A stretch of DNA of 64,000 nucleotides from Streptomyces violaceoruber. GTDB taxonomy: Bacteria; Actinomycetota; Actinomycetes; Streptomycetales; Streptomycetaceae. Location: positions 1 through 64,000 of the forward strand of contig JODI01000015.1 of the NCBI GenBank assembly GCA_000720805.1, in the 5' to 3' direction. The translations under genes were made by a program, and so were the position numbers. Each line of letters begins with the position of its first letter. The first letter of the stretch is position 1. Below, piece by piece: positions 9,462 to 18,959 of the stretch. The notes beneath the pieces are model-generated. The model searched no databases, was not told the DNA's origin, and was given only the letters and a program-made list of their open reading frames with translations.

Positions 9462-9689
9462 TCAGAGATTGGTCAACTTGGTGTACGGGCTCACGATCCG
9501 CGCCTGGAGCGAGCCGAAATCGACGAGGACGGCAACCCCCTCCTCGATGGCGGTCACTCGGCCGAGACCGTACACATCGTGCGTGACCCGGCTTCCGACG
9601 GTGAACTCCTTGGGAGTCGGCGCGACCGGAGCCAGGAAGGGGCTGGTCGGCAGATGACGCTTGGGCATGGGTGACTTTGTCATTGTCAC
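9462..9689 (-). CDS. Small CarD/KOW-like hypothetical protein
   Basis: 75 residues (68 if it starts at the internal ATG beginning MPKRHLP). The core VGSRVTHDVYGLGRVTAIEE followed by GVAVLVDFGS forms a small beta-barrel like the RNA-polymerase-binding or KOW folds. SPYTKLTNL ends it. Very similar short proteins are widespread in Streptomyces and have no assigned function. The first ATG overlaps a GGTGAC-9-GTCACC inverted repeat (about 9669-9690), which could be regulatory. Confidence 0.75.
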   Translation of the reverse strand: MTMTKSPMPKRHLPTSPFLAPVAPTPKEFTVGSRVTHDVYGLGRVTAIEEGVAVLVDFGSLQARIVSPYTKLTNL

Positions 9690-9766
9690 CAGTATGCGCC
9701 TGCTGGATCGACACGACCGACGCGTTGCCCTCTTGTTGTGATCGAACGGAGAACATTCACCGCTCG

Positions 9767-9804
9767 CCGGGATGGAGAAATCCGGACGGAATCCTCCATC
9801 CCGG
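9767..9804 (-). terminator. Hairpin after the amidase remnant
   Basis: CCGGGATGGAG (9767-9777) pairs exactly with CTCCATCCCGG (9794-9804). It lies just downstream of the minus-strand amidase remnant. Confidence 0.5.
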
Positions 9805-9830
9805 ACTCCGACCGCGTTCCCGTGATCATG

Positions 9831-11305
9831 TCAGAAGCCGACGTCGGGGGAGCGGTGGGCGGGTGGTCGGCGGACGCGGCTCGCCTGCTCGTGGCGGAGG
9901 CGTGGGCGGAGCAGGGTCGGCTCGCTCCACGCCGTACCCATGAAGGTCAGGCCGACCGGGAGGTCGAACGCGAAGCCGGCCGGGACGCTGATCGCCGGGT
10001 GCCCGGCGAGCGCGGTGGGCGTCGAGGCGCCGCCGTAGCCGTCGCCGCGGATCAGGTCGCCCTTGGCGGGCGGTCCTGTGGTGGGCATGACGAGTGCGTC
10101 CAGGCGGAACCGGCGCAGCACCGCGTCGACCCCCTCGGCGCGGGAGAGCCGGTGGTTGGTCGCCCTTGCTTGTTGGTACTCGTGTTCGGTGAAGTCCAGA
10201 TGGTGCACCGCCTCCAACCCGTCCTGCCGCACGTAGCGCAGCTCACTGTCGGCGTGCGCGCGGTGGAACGCGATCAGCTCCTCCAGGCAGCGGGGATGAT
10301 CGCCGGGGGCGCTCGTCAGGTACGTGAGGAGTCCGCGCTTGACCTCGTACGCCTGGACGATCATCGAACGGGGCAGGTCTTCGAGCTGTTCGGCCGTCGG
10401 GATGTCCGCCGGGTCGATCACCGTCGCCTGGGCCTCGCGCGGGGCGATCTCGTCGGAATGGCCTCGGTGGCCGGATCGCGGGCGTCGATCCCGGCCGGTG
10501 CCGAGCACGATCGCGGCGCCACGGACCGTGCGCGCGATCGTGCCGACACTGTCCTGGCTCGGCACACCGGGGATGACACCGCCACGCCCGACCAGTCCGA
10601 CGGTCGGCTTCACTCCGTCCACGCAGTTCGCCGAGGCCGGGTCGATGATCGAGCCGTTGGTCTCGGTACCGGTCTCCCGGCGGCACACAGGCCGGCCGCG
10701 GCGGCGACCGCCGTACCGGAGCTGGACTCGTGAGGGTGACCGGTCCAGCTTGTACGGGTTGCGGGTCTGGCCGCCCCGGGCGCTCCAGCCGGCATGGTGG
10801 ACGAGCGACATGCCGCCCGCCCGCTCGCTCAGATCGGTCTTGCCGAGAATGACGGCTCCGGCCGCTCGGAGTCGGGCGACGAGCGTTGCGTCCGCTGCCG
10901 GACGCAGGCCTTGCAGGGCCAGCGATCCGGCCGTCGTCTGCATCCGGTCCGCGCTCTCCACCAGATCCTTGAGCGGGACGGGCATGCCGCGCGGCGGTCT
11001 GCGGCGATTCCTCTCCGCGTCCAGGCGGCGGGCCTCTCGCAGCGTGCCAGGAACGACTTCGATCACCGTGCGCACGAGCGGATCGATATGTTCGATGCGC
11101 TCCAGGTAGGAGCGGGTGAGCCGTTCCGCGTCGAGCGTTCCGTCGTCCGTCCTCCGCCGCGGTCCGGTGATGCCCGGCTCGTCCAGGCTGGTGCGCGTGC
11201 CGTGCCCTGCGGTCGCGGGGCGGGCGTGGGCAGCGGCTCGGCCGAGCCAGGGTGTGGCCGCCGTGGTGGTGCCGAGCGTGAGTGCGGTGCGGCGTGAGGG
11301 GTCAT
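9831..11305 (-). pseudogene. Amidase-family gene broken by several frameshifts
   Basis: Translation shows a Tat-type start (SRRTALTLGTTTAATPWLG), the amidase segments GMPVPLKDLVESADRMQTTA and ATLVARLRAAGAVILGKTDL, then GTETNGSIIDPAS and PVGLTFMGTAWSEPTLL at the C-terminus. At the signature region the frame is lost and regained: SSSGTAVAAAAGLCAAG lies in a neighbouring frame between DRSPS and GTETNGS. Another shift follows VLGTG, where DARDPATEAIPTRSP is in a different frame. About 100 residues expected after that are missing. The catalytic Ser-cisSer-Lys set cannot be made in one product. Even the start codon (ATG 11305) is out of frame with the Tat motif. It is best treated as a pseudogene of a secreted amidase. 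Confidence 0.8.
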
Positions 11306-11707
11306 CCGTTCCACACGGTGCGGCTCCCGCGACGAGGCGACCGGTTCCCGTGGGTGCCCGCGGCGACGTACCTGACGGCGTGCAAGGTCCTTGGGTGAGG
11401 GGCCTGTTGGACGTCTCATGGCGGAGCGCTCGGCCGTCGCTCAGGTCTGTACGGCACGTTGGAGGCGTAGTCGACTTTTCTCGCTCCCGCTGTCCCCGGC
11501 TCCGCACGGGGAGCAGTCCCGGTCATGTCCGGAGGCCGCCCGGATGCCTACACGCGAGTACCGAGAATCCCTGCACGAGCCTCACACAGGCTGCACATGG
11601 GCTTGCGAAAGCGTCGTTAGTGTTGCTGACGGTTCGATCCCACGTGCGAACGTGACCGAGTAGCAACTCTCGCAGGTCGACGGCGCGCCAACTCAGAAAG
11701 ACCGCAG
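11306..11707. other. Intergenic region, no gene seen
   Basis: No ORF with a recognisable domain or ribosome site. The last 100 bp must carry the promoter of the SCO2400-like gene; I see no clear -35/-10 pair. Confidence 0.5.
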
Positions 11708-12637
11708 ATGGACTACTGCTCCTCGTGTCGCAGGCATCTCAACGGTGCCCTGGTGTGCCCCGGTTGTGGTGCATACGCCCCGGACATCGCCCCGGCCGTG
11801 GCCGACGGCGCCATCGGCGTGGCCCCGGCTATCAGGGCGTCGTGGCGTGCGGGCACTGCGTCGCAGCCCCCGGCCTGGAACGCGTGGCACGACGGACGCC
11901 CCGGTGACGAGTCCGCGGTAGGGAGCGGCGGCATGGAGAGCGCGCCCTCAGATGACGCATCCGGCGATCTCGACGGCGTGGCGGCCTTGCCGGAAGGGCG
12001 GGCGGCCCGGCGTCGCCAGCGCGCCCGGTGGAAGAAGAACCAGCGCCGGGCCGTGGTGGCGACCGCCGTCGCGCTGGTCGGCGGCGGAATCACCCTGGCC
12101 TCGATGGACCGGCAGTCCGGCGACCGGACGCAGGCAGCCGCGGCACCGAAGGACCCCGGCATGGGCACCCTCGAGGAACAGACTCTGCGGGACTCCCACC
12201 CGACCTTGACGGAGCCCGACAAGAGCTCCTCGCCCACACCGACCGCACAGCCGTCACCGCCCGGGCTCTCGCGCGGGCAGTACTCCACCGACTCGCTGCG
12301 CACCACGCCGAGCGCTCGGCCGGACGCCGCCGCCGCGCCGCGTACGGTTGCTGGATCGAATCCGCAGCCGAAGGCCACCGCTCGTTCCTCCGGCACGACG
12401 GCATCCGACCGCACCGACCCGGCGAACACGACGGTCACGCAGCCCACGCAGACGCCTGCCCCCGCGACCACCGGCGGCACCAGTGGGAGCGGCGGTGACG
12501 GCGGAACAGGCGATACCGGCGCAAACAGCGGAACGAGTGGAACGAGTTCAGGGACGTCGCAGACGGCCACCTCGCCCACCTCGCCCACCACGACCTCACC
12601 GACCCAGATCTGCCTGCTCGTGGTGTGCATCGGCTGA
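11708..12637 (+). CDS. SCO2400-family membrane-anchored protein
   Basis: 309 residues. It begins with a zinc ribbon MDYCSSCRRHLNGALVCPGC (CxxC...CxxC), has a single hydrophobic segment near residues 113-131 (AVVATAVALVGGGITLASM) after a basic stretch, and ends in a long Ser/Thr/Gly/Pro-rich tail outside the membrane. This is the layout of the SCO2400 family found across Streptomyces. The function is unknown. The tail contains many TSP and SGTS-type repeats. Upstream AGAAAGA is only a weak ribosome site. It is convergent with the TetR gene at 12857. Confidence 0.85.
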   Translation: MDYCSSCRRHLNGALVCPGCGAYAPDIAPAVADGAIGVAPAIRASWRAGTASQPPAWNAWHDGRPGDESAVGSGGMESAPSDDASGDLDGVAALPEGRAARRRQRARWKKNQRRAVVATAVALVGGGITLASMDRQSGDRTQAAAAPKDPGMGTLEEQTLRDSHPTLTEPDKSSSPTPTAQPSPPGLSRGQYSTDSLRTTPSARPDAAAAPRTVAGSNPQPKATARSSGTTASDRTDPANTTVTQPTQTPAPATTGGTSGSGGDGGTGDTGANSGTSGTSSGTSQTATSPTSPTTTSPTQICLLVVCIG

Positions 12638-12856
12638 CCGTCGCGTTCACCCTCTACGCCGACGGCTGCCCCGATGACCGACTCATGTGCGGCCGGGGCG
12701 AGCACTGACAGGCTGCCCGGCGGGTTCCGCACCACGGGCCGGTTCGTCCAGCCGCGCGAGCGGCTTCGCCGCGGACCCGCGCGGGCTCGCCGTCCGAGCT
12801 GATCGCGGCCCCGGGGCGCCGGACGGTATCGGCTGCCCGGCCGTCGGGCGCTCCCG

Positions 12857-13447
12857 TCAGTCCGTCCGGCGCAGCCCTGCGATGAGGAGTTCGACCAGTC
12901 GACGGGCGTCGTAGCGGGGATCGCTGTCCGCGCCGATGCAGAGGTTCCCGACGCCGCGCATGAGCTCGTAGGCACCCAGGTCGGAGCGGATCTCCCCGGC
13001 CGCGGCCGCGGCTTCGAGCAGCTGCGCGCACACGGGCACGAGCCGGTCGAGGAAGTAGGCGTGCAGCGTGTCGAAGCCGGCGTCGTCGGAGTGCAGCACG
13101 GCGGCGAGCCCGTGCTTGGTGACCAGGAAGTCGACGAAGAGGTTGACCCATTGCCCCAGCGCGGCGTGCGGAGTCGCGCTGCTCGCCAGCAGGGCCGGAC
13201 CGGCTTCGGCGCAGGCTTCCACCTGGTGCCGGTAGACGGCGATGATGAGGTCCGCCCGCGTCGGGAAGTGGCGGTAGATCGTGCCCAGCCCGACGCCGGC
13301 CTCGGCCGCGATGTCACGCACCGGCGCGTGCACGCCTGACGTGACGAAGACCGAGGCGGCCGCGTCGAGCAGAGTCTCCTTGTTGCGCCGGGCGTCCGCC
13401 CGCTTGGACGGTGCCGCGCGCCCCGCGTCCTCGTCGCTGCCGCTCAC
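12857..13447 (-). CDS. TetR/AcrR family regulator
   Basis: 196 residues. The DNA-binding domain (ADARRNKETLLDAAASVFV; DIAAEAGVGLGTIYRHFPTR) is followed by a TetR_C domain ending RRLVELLIAGLRRTD. The GTG start at 13447 lies nine bases after GGAGGG; the longer upstream frame runs into the operator region and is not used. It is divergent from the aldo/keto reductase, with two GGAAC-3-GTTCC sites between them. It probably autoregulates and represses the reductase/LLM pair. Confidence 0.88.
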   Translation of the reverse strand: MSGSDEDAGRAAPSKRADARRNKETLLDAAASVFVTSGVHAPVRDIAAEAGVGLGTIYRHFPTRADLIIAVYRHQVEACAEAGPALLASSATPHAALGQWVNLFVDFLVTKHGLAAVLHSDDAGFDTLHAYFLDRLVPVCAQLLEAAAAAGEIRSDLGAYELMRGVGNLCIGADSDPRYDARRLVELLIAGLRRTD

Positions 13448-13480
13448 CTCGCCGCTCCCTCCATCGCTGCCGCTTGCCAA

Positions 13481-13518
13481 ACGGAACCGTGTTCCGTATC
13501 GTTCCGGAACGTGGTTCC
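13481..13518. promoter_or_regulatory. Two copies of GGAAC-N3-GTTCC, TetR operators
   Basis: GGAACCGTGTTCC at 13483-13495 (extended to 17 bp with ACGGAAC/GTTCCGT) and GGAACGTGGTTCC at 13506-13518 are 23 bp apart centre to centre. A further GTTCCGGAAC palindrome lies between them. They are located between the TetR and aldo/keto reductase genes. Confidence 0.8.
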
Positions 13519-13604
13519 GCTTGCGTCCATGATGCCAGAGCGGGCGCCGGGAACCAAGCGACCCCGTTGACACCACGCCTCATCCGCACTGGAGGAACAC
13601 AGTC

Positions 13605-14624
13605 ATGCAGTACCGCACCTTGGGCCGTACCGGTGTGCAGGTCAGCTCCCTCGCGCTCGGCGCGATGAACTTCGGCGCGATCGGACGCACCACCCAGGAC
13701 GAGGCCACCGCCCTCGTCGACGCCGCTCTCGAGGGCGGCGTCAACCTCATCGACACCGCCGACATGTACAGCAACGGCGAGTCGGAAGAGATGGTCGGCA
13801 AGGCCATCGCCGGGCGCCGCGACGACATCGTGCTGGCCACGAAGGCGGGGCTGCCCATGGGCGACGAGCGCAACCACCAAGGCAGTTCACGCCGTTGGCT
13901 GGTCACCGAGCTGGACAACAGCCTGCGCCGTCTCGGGGTCGACCACGTCGATCTCTACCAGATCCACCGATGGGACCCGCGCACCAGCGACGAGGAGACC
14001 TTGTCGGCCCTGACCGACCTGCAGCGCGCCGGAAAGATCCGTCACTTCGGCTCCTCGACCTTCCCGGCCTACCGCGTCGTGCAGGCCCAGTGGGCCGCAC
14101 GCGAGCACCACCTGAGCCGTTACGTCACCGAACAGCCCAGCTACTCGATCCTGCAGCGCGGAATCGAGGCCCATGTGCTGCCCGTCACCGAGGAGTACGG
14201 GCTCGGCGTGCTGGCATGGAGCCCGCTGGCGTCGGGCTGGCTGTCGGGTGCGATCCGCGAGGGCCGGCCCGTGACCACCAGCCGCTCGACGTTCATGCCG
14301 CACCGCTTCGACACCTCGATCCCCGCCAACCGGGCCAGGCTCGACGCCGTCGAGCAGCTGGCCGAGGTCGCCGACGATGCCGGCCTGACCATGATCCAGC
14401 TCGCGCTCGGATTCGTGACCGCGCATCCCGCCGTGACCAGCGCGCTCATCGGCCCCCGCACCCTGGACCACCTGCACTCACAGCTCGCCGCCGCGGACAC
14501 CGTGCTCACCGCCGACGTACTCGACGCGATCGACGCGATCGTGGCCCCCGGCACCGACCTCGCAGCGGACGAGAAGCTCGACACACCGCCCGCGCTGCTC
14601 GACGCGTCACTGCGGCGCCGCTGA
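13605..14624 (+). CDS. Aldo/keto reductase
   Basis: 339 residues of the NADPH-dependent aldo/keto reductase TIM barrel. The start MQYRTLGRTGVQVSSLALGA is typical of the Tas/YajO/AKR11-13 group. The catalytic tetrad is visible as D-x-x-x-Y (IDTADMYSNGESE), Lys in ATKAG, and His in YQIHRWD. AIxGPRT-like cofactor residues are in SALIGPRTLDHL. It reduces carbonyl compounds; the substrate is unknown. It follows the divergent TetR regulator and its operators and precedes an LLM oxidoreductase by about 100 bp, probably in one transcript. Confidence 0.92.
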   Translation: MQYRTLGRTGVQVSSLALGAMNFGAIGRTTQDEATALVDAALEGGVNLIDTADMYSNGESEEMVGKAIAGRRDDIVLATKAGLPMGDERNHQGSSRRWLVTELDNSLRRLGVDHVDLYQIHRWDPRTSDEETLSALTDLQRAGKIRHFGSSTFPAYRVVQAQWAAREHHLSRYVTEQPSYSILQRGIEAHVLPVTEEYGLGVLAWSPLASGWLSGAIREGRPVTTSRSTFMPHRFDTSIPANRARLDAVEQLAEVADDAGLTMIQLALGFVTAHPAVTSALIGPRTLDHLHSQLAAADTVLTADVLDAIDAIVAPGTDLAADEKLDTPPALLDASLRRR

Positions 14625-14726
14625 CCGCCCACGTACGGCCCGCCACGTTCGTCCGCACGTTCCGCCCGAACCTCGGGGGCGCGCCCACCAGCCGGCGTGT
14701 CCCCGGTGTCGAAAGGACCACAGCCC

Positions 14727-15608
14727 ATGCGACCCGCACCACCCCCGCCCCGCTTCGGGATCATGACCGCCCCGCAACAGGTCCACTACCACGACGTCCT
14801 GCGGGTCTGGCGCGAGGCGGACGCGATCCCGCAGATCGAGCACGCCTGGCTGTTCGATCACCTCATGCCGATCGGCGGTGACCCGGACGGGCCGGCCTAC
14901 GAGGGCTGGACACTGCTCTCGGCCCTTGCCGCCCGGACCCGACGACTGCGGCTCGGCGTGCTGGTGAGCAGTAACCGGTTCCGGCCGCCCGCGATGCTGG
15001 CCAAGATCGCCACGACCGTCGACATCGTCTCCGGCGGACGGCTCGACTTCGGCATCGGCGTCGGCTCACGCCCCGACCATCCCCTGGCCCGGCGTGAGTA
15101 CGCGGCGCACGGCCTGCCCTTCCACGACTCCGCGCACGCCGTGGCGAGCCTCGCCGAGGCCTGCACGCTGATCCGCCGGCTGTGGACCGAGGACGACCCG
15201 TTCGACTTCCACGGCACCCACCACCAGCTCACGGGAGCCTTCGGCAACCCCAGACCCGTCCAGCGCCCCCACCCGCCGATCCTCATCGGCGGACGCTCGT
15301 CCGCGACGCTCCGCGTGGTCGCCGAACACGCCGACGTGTGGAACATCCCGGGTGGCGACATCGACGACATCGTGCGCCGCGGCGCACTGCTGGACCGCTA
15401 CTGCGAGGAGATCGGCCGCGACCCGGCCTCGGTCACCCGCTCGATCCACCTGCCCGTCTCCTACGACCGGCCCGGCGTCACCCGGCACGCGATCGGCGAG
15501 GCGGTCGACGCCGGCTTCCGGCACATCGTCCTCGGACTGCCTGCGCCCTACCCCGCCGACGTCGCACGGTGGGTCACCGACGAACTCATCGGCACCTGGG
15601 TTCCGTAG
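14727..15608 (+). CDS. LLM-class F420-dependent oxidoreductase
   Basis: 293 residues of the luciferase-like monooxygenase fold. FGIMTAPQQVHYHDVLRVWR at the N-terminus, AWLFDHLMPIGG, the VSSNRFRPPAMLAKIATTVD strand and SGGRLDFGIGVGSRPDH are landmarks of F420-dependent members. AAAGGA precedes ATG 14727, which I prefer over an upstream ATG at 14697. It may use F420H2 or F420 to oxidise or reduce a small substrate handled also by the preceding aldo/keto reductase. Confidence 0.88.
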   Translation: MRPAPPPPRFGIMTAPQQVHYHDVLRVWREADAIPQIEHAWLFDHLMPIGGDPDGPAYEGWTLLSALAARTRRLRLGVLVSSNRFRPPAMLAKIATTVDIVSGGRLDFGIGVGSRPDHPLARREYAAHGLPFHDSAHAVASLAEACTLIRRLWTEDDPFDFHGTHHQLTGAFGNPRPVQRPHPPILIGGRSSATLRVVAEHADVWNIPGGDIDDIVRRGALLDRYCEEIGRDPASVTRSIHLPVSYDRPGVTRHAIGEAVDAGFRHIVLGLPAPYPADVARWVTDELIGTWVP

Positions 15609-15616
15609 CGGCTTCT

Positions 15617-16828
15617 TCACGAACGTGCGGTGGACGGGCGCGGCCGTCGGCCTTGACGGAGAAACGGCATCTCGATGAGGGCGTACGACAACAGGGCCAT
15701 GACGGTGGTCAGCACGATCGTGGTGGACAGCCGTCCGTCCGTCACGCCGAGGGAGGCCAGCAGGCGGACGATGGGGTAGTGCCACAGGTAGATGCCGTAG
15801 CTGAGGTTGCGGCCCACCCAGGCGAGCGGTGCCAGCGACAGTGCTTGTGACAGCCGTGCGTCCGGGCGCAGTTCGAGCCCCGTCACGAGGATGGCGGACA
15901 CCGTCGCCACCGCCAGGAGACCGACGGTGTACCAGGTGGCGGTCCAGACGCCCGAGTCCGAGGTGACCGGCACCCGCCACGCGGTCAGCAGCAGCAGGCC
16001 GAGCGCCGGACAGGCCAGTCGGCCGGCCCAGCGGCGCAGTTGCTCGAGGCGGGGGTCGTCGGCCCGCAACCGGGCCAGCACCACGGCCACCAGGGCGCCG
16101 GCGAGCAACTGGTCGGCGCGGGTGTCCGTGCCGTTGTAGATACGGTGCGCGGCGTCGGGGTTCCACAGGGCGAACCGCCACAGCACCGGCAGCACGCACA
16201 GCGCCGCCGTGCACATCAGCACCGTACGGGCCCGGCAGCGCCGCAGGAGGAACAGCAGTGCCAGCGGCCACAGCAGGTAGAACTGTTCCTCCACGCTGAG
16301 CGACCAGGTGTGCGCCAGCGGCCCGGTGACATCGGAGTACGCGCCGCTCGCCCCGGCGCGCACGATGTTGACCACGAACGTCGCTGCCAGCACGGCAGCC
16401 GCCCAGGCGTTCTCGAAGGCCCACAGCGAGGTGGTCAGCGACAGCGCGACACACGCGGCGCAGACCGCCAACAGGGCGGGGACCAGGCGCAGCCAGCGCC
16501 GCCGGTAGAAACTCCGCAGGTTGATGCCGCCCGTGCGGGCGTACTCCGCGAGCAGCAGTCGGGTGATGACGAAGCCGCTGATGGTGAAGAAGACGTCCAC
16601 CGCGACCGAACCGCCCGGCAACAGGCCCGGCTCCACGTGGTAGACGAGGACCATCGCCACCGCCACGGTTCTCAGGCCGTCGAGCCCGCTGATCCGGCCG
16701 CTGCGCGCGGCCGCCGAGGGGAAGCCCCGGCCGAACGCCCCACGTCTCGACGCCCTTGCCGGCTCGGGAGAACGCCCTGAGGGCTTCCCCGCCACCTCCG
16801 TTTCCCCATCGCCGCCTGTCACCGGCAC
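15617..16828 (-). CDS. OafA/YrhL-type membrane acyltransferase
   Basis: 403 residues with about ten membrane segments. The acyltransferase-3 landmarks are GLDGLRTVAVAMVLVYHVEP (catalytic His in the first helix), FFTISGFVITRLLLAE, SFYRRRWLRLVPAL and HTWSLSVEEQFYLLWPLALL. Such enzymes O-acylate cell-surface glycans or secreted compounds. Unlike long forms it has no C-terminal SGNH domain. It is convergent with the LLM gene and the two are only 8 bp apart. Confidence 0.9.
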   Translation of the reverse strand: MPVTGGDGETEVAGKPSGRSPEPARASRRGAFGRGFPSAAARSGRISGLDGLRTVAVAMVLVYHVEPGLLPGGSVAVDVFFTISGFVITRLLLAEYARTGGINLRSFYRRRWLRLVPALLAVCAACVALSLTTSLWAFENAWAAAVLAATFVVNIVRAGASGAYSDVTGPLAHTWSLSVEEQFYLLWPLALLFLLRRCRARTVLMCTAALCVLPVLWRFALWNPDAAHRIYNGTDTRADQLLAGALVAVVLARLRADDPRLEQLRRWAGRLACPALGLLLLTAWRVPVTSDSGVWTATWYTVGLLAVATVSAILVTGLELRPDARLSQALSLAPLAWVGRNLSYGIYLWHYPIVRLLASLGVTDGRLSTTIVLTTVMALLSYALIEMPFLRQGRRPRPSTARS

Positions 16829-17228
16829 TGCTACTGCCCTGCTCGTGAAACGAATCGCTTCTCACCTGCCGAATGCGCCGCTGGAAATGGCCCTGCTACC
16901 CCGAAACGCGTACGTCACACGGGTTCGGTTTCCCACGCGGCCGACTGCGCCGCCCGAGATGTTCCGATCAGACATCCGGCCCCTGTGACCGGCCTTCCCC
17001 TTCGCTGTGCGACGGCTGAGGAAACGGATCAGGCGTGTTTCACCGCGCGATCCGCCGACCCGCCCGACCAGTTGCCGATCCGCGTCAGCCGGCCGGTGTG
17101 GTCAGCCGGAAGCCGATGCCGTCCACAGCCCTCCTACGATGTGCCTCCGGATGTGGACGGCGTTGCGGTCGCACCAGTGCGTGACACAGGCCACAGGAAC
17201 TCCTCCCGTGTCACGGAGAGAAGTGGTC
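16829..17228. other. Divergent promoter region
   Basis: 400 bp between the acyltransferase and sigma-factor starts. TACGAT at 17135-17140 could be a -10 element for the sigma gene, but no convincing -35 was found. Nothing else is visible. Confidence 0.4.
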
Positions 17229-17855
17229 GTGAGGGACTCAGAAAACGATGTGCGCCGCCGCGTGCGCGAGGGGGACCGTGAGGCGTTCGCCCTGCTGTAC
17301 GAGCGGTTCGCCCGCGCCGTCTACAACCATGGGCTGCGCTTGACGGGCGACTGGTCGACGGCCGAAGAGATCATGTCCGAAACGTTCCTGACCGCGTGGC
17401 GGACCCGCGACCGGGTGCAGGAGGACGGTGGCACCCTGCTGCCCTGGCTGCTGGGGATCGCCACCCACAAGGCGGACAACGCCCGCCGGGGCGTCCGCAG
17501 ACGGCAGTTGTTCCTGGCGCGTCAGCCGCAGCCGCGGGTGGAGGAGGACTTCGCGCCCCGGACCATCGGGCGCATCGACGACGCACGGTACTTGCGCGCG
17601 GTGCAGGCCGCGCTGGGACGGCTGCGGCGCCAGGAGCGGGAGGTACTGGCCCTGTGCGTGTGGTCCGGCCTGGACTACCAGCAGACGGCCGAAGCGCTGG
17701 GCATCGCCGTCGGAACCGTACGGTCCCGCCTTTCGCGTGCCCGCAAGAAGCTGGCTCACCTCGCGGAAGCAGACCTGGAACCACCCACCGCCCGCGGAGA
17801 GATGACAAGTGCGGCCGCGATCGCGGCCCTGCCCGTACGGGAGGAGCTCACATGA
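17229..17855 (+). CDS. ECF-type RNA polymerase sigma factor
   Basis: About 208 residues. Sigma region 2 reads REAFALLYERFARAVYNHGL and then EEIMSETFLTAWR. Region 4 is LRRQEREVLALCVWSGLDYQ followed by QTAEALGIAVGTVRSRLSRA. The GTG at 17229 is placed eight bases after GGAGAG; earlier in-frame GTG codons are less well spaced. Its TGA overlaps the ATG of the next gene (ATGA), so the two are translated together. The partner is a membrane protein of the CU044_5270 family, which may play the role of an anti-sigma or sensor protein. Confidence 0.92.
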   Translation: MRDSENDVRRRVREGDREAFALLYERFARAVYNHGLRLTGDWSTAEEIMSETFLTAWRTRDRVQEDGGTLLPWLLGIATHKADNARRGVRRRQLFLARQPQPRVEEDFAPRTIGRIDDARYLRAVQAALGRLRRQEREVLALCVWSGLDYQQTAEALGIAVGTVRSRLSRARKKLAHLAEADLEPPTARGEMTSAAAIAALPVREELT

Positions 17856-18913
17856 ACGACCACACCGCCGGCGCTTCCCCGGAGCGGCACGGCGACCGCG
17901 AGGAGATCGCCCGCCTGCTGCCGGCCCCGGCCGACTGGGACCTTCCGCGCGAGCAGCACCTTCGTCACAAGGACCTACTGATGCACCACATCGACCACGA
18001 CCAGGTCGCCCGTACCCGACCGGCCCGCCGGCTGCTGCGCCCGGCGGTCCTGGCGCCGGCGACCGCTCTGGCCCTGGCCTGCGCGGTGACCGCGGGTATC
18101 GCGCTGAGCGGCGGTGACGGGGCACCCGCCGGCCCCGCGTCCCACCGCGCGACCACGGACATGCAGCCCGCCGCCGCGCTCCTGGACCGGATCTCCGCCG
18201 CCACGGAGACGCGCGCCGATCTCACCGTGCGCGACGACCAGTTCGTGTACACCAGTGAGAAGACCCGCGGGGCCGACCTGACCAGCGGGAAGGCTGTCCT
18301 CGGCCCGCTGATGGACCGTGAGCAGTGGATCTCGCAGGAGCCGGGGCCCCTGCGCAAGCAGGGCCTCATCCGTCAGGACGGTGAGACGATGCGCATCAAC
18401 GCCGACCTCGGTGACACCAACGGCACTCCGGCCGGTATCAGCCGGCCCACCTACCGCTGGCTCAGCTCGCTGCCCACCGACCCCGACAAGCTGCTGACGT
18501 ATCTGTACGCCAACGCCCCGCAACCCGACCGCCGGGAACGCGACCAAGCGGTGTTCGAGCAGATCGGCTTCATGATCGGCAGGGTGATGCCGCCCCGTAC
18601 GGCCGCCGCCCTCTACCGGGCCGCGGCGAAGATCCCGGGCGTCACCCCGGCCCCACAGGCCCATGACGCGATCGGCCGCAAGGGCCTCGGCATCGCCCGA
18701 GACGACACGCGCTACGGCATCCGGACCGAGTGGGTCTTCGACGCGAAGAGCTTCGCCTTCCTGGGCTCCCGCAGCTACCTGACCAAGGACGCATCGTACG
18801 GAAAGGCCGGGACTCTGCTGTCCAGCGAAGCCGTGCTGGAGCACGCCGTCGTCGACGAAGCCGGCCGGCAGCCCACCGACGCGGAGCGGATCCGGATCGG
18901 GCGCCAGAGCTGA
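17852..18913 (+). CDS. CU044_5270-family membrane protein, sigma-factor partner
   Basis: 353 residues. The N-terminal part is cytoplasmic (HGDREEIARLLPAPADWDLP), one membrane segment lies near residues 67-86 (VLAPATALALACAVTAGIAL), and the large extracytoplasmic domain is the conserved CU044_5270 region (DDQFVYTSEK; REQWISQEPG; LYRAAAKIPGV). These genes usually follow ECF sigma-factor genes and are cotranscribed. GGAGG precedes ATG 17852. A role in sensing and holding the sigma factor is inferred only from context. No zinc HxxxCxxC anti-sigma motif is seen. Confidence 0.85.
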   Translation: MNDHTAGASPERHGDREEIARLLPAPADWDLPREQHLRHKDLLMHHIDHDQVARTRPARRLLRPAVLAPATALALACAVTAGIALSGGDGAPAGPASHRATTDMQPAAALLDRISAATETRADLTVRDDQFVYTSEKTRGADLTSGKAVLGPLMDREQWISQEPGPLRKQGLIRQDGETMRINADLGDTNGTPAGISRPTYRWLSSLPTDPDKLLTYLYANAPQPDRRERDQAVFEQIGFMIGRVMPPRTAAALYRAAAKIPGVTPAPQAHDAIGRKGLGIARDDTRYGIRTEWVFDAKSFAFLGSRSYLTKDASYGKAGTLLSSEAVLEHAVVDEAGRQPTDAERIRIGRQS

Positions 18914-18920
18914 CCGCCGG

Positions 18921-18959
18921 CCGCGGGAGGCAGGCTGCGCCGCAGACCGCCTCCCGCGG
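18921..18959 (+). terminator. Terminator of the sigma-factor operon
   Basis: CCGCGGGAGGC (18921-18931) and GCCTCCCGCGG (18949-18959) form a perfect 11-bp stem directly after the operon. Confidence 0.7.

Noticed and set aside
9653..9690. GGTGAC/GTCACC repeat as a strong operator
   Set aside because: The arms are only six bases and overlap the start of the small KOW-like gene. It is too weak to call as a separate site.
17101..17145. ECF-type self-promoter (GGAAGC with TACGAT)
   Set aside because: The spacing and -10 sequence do not match the usual GGAAC-N16-GTC pattern well enough.
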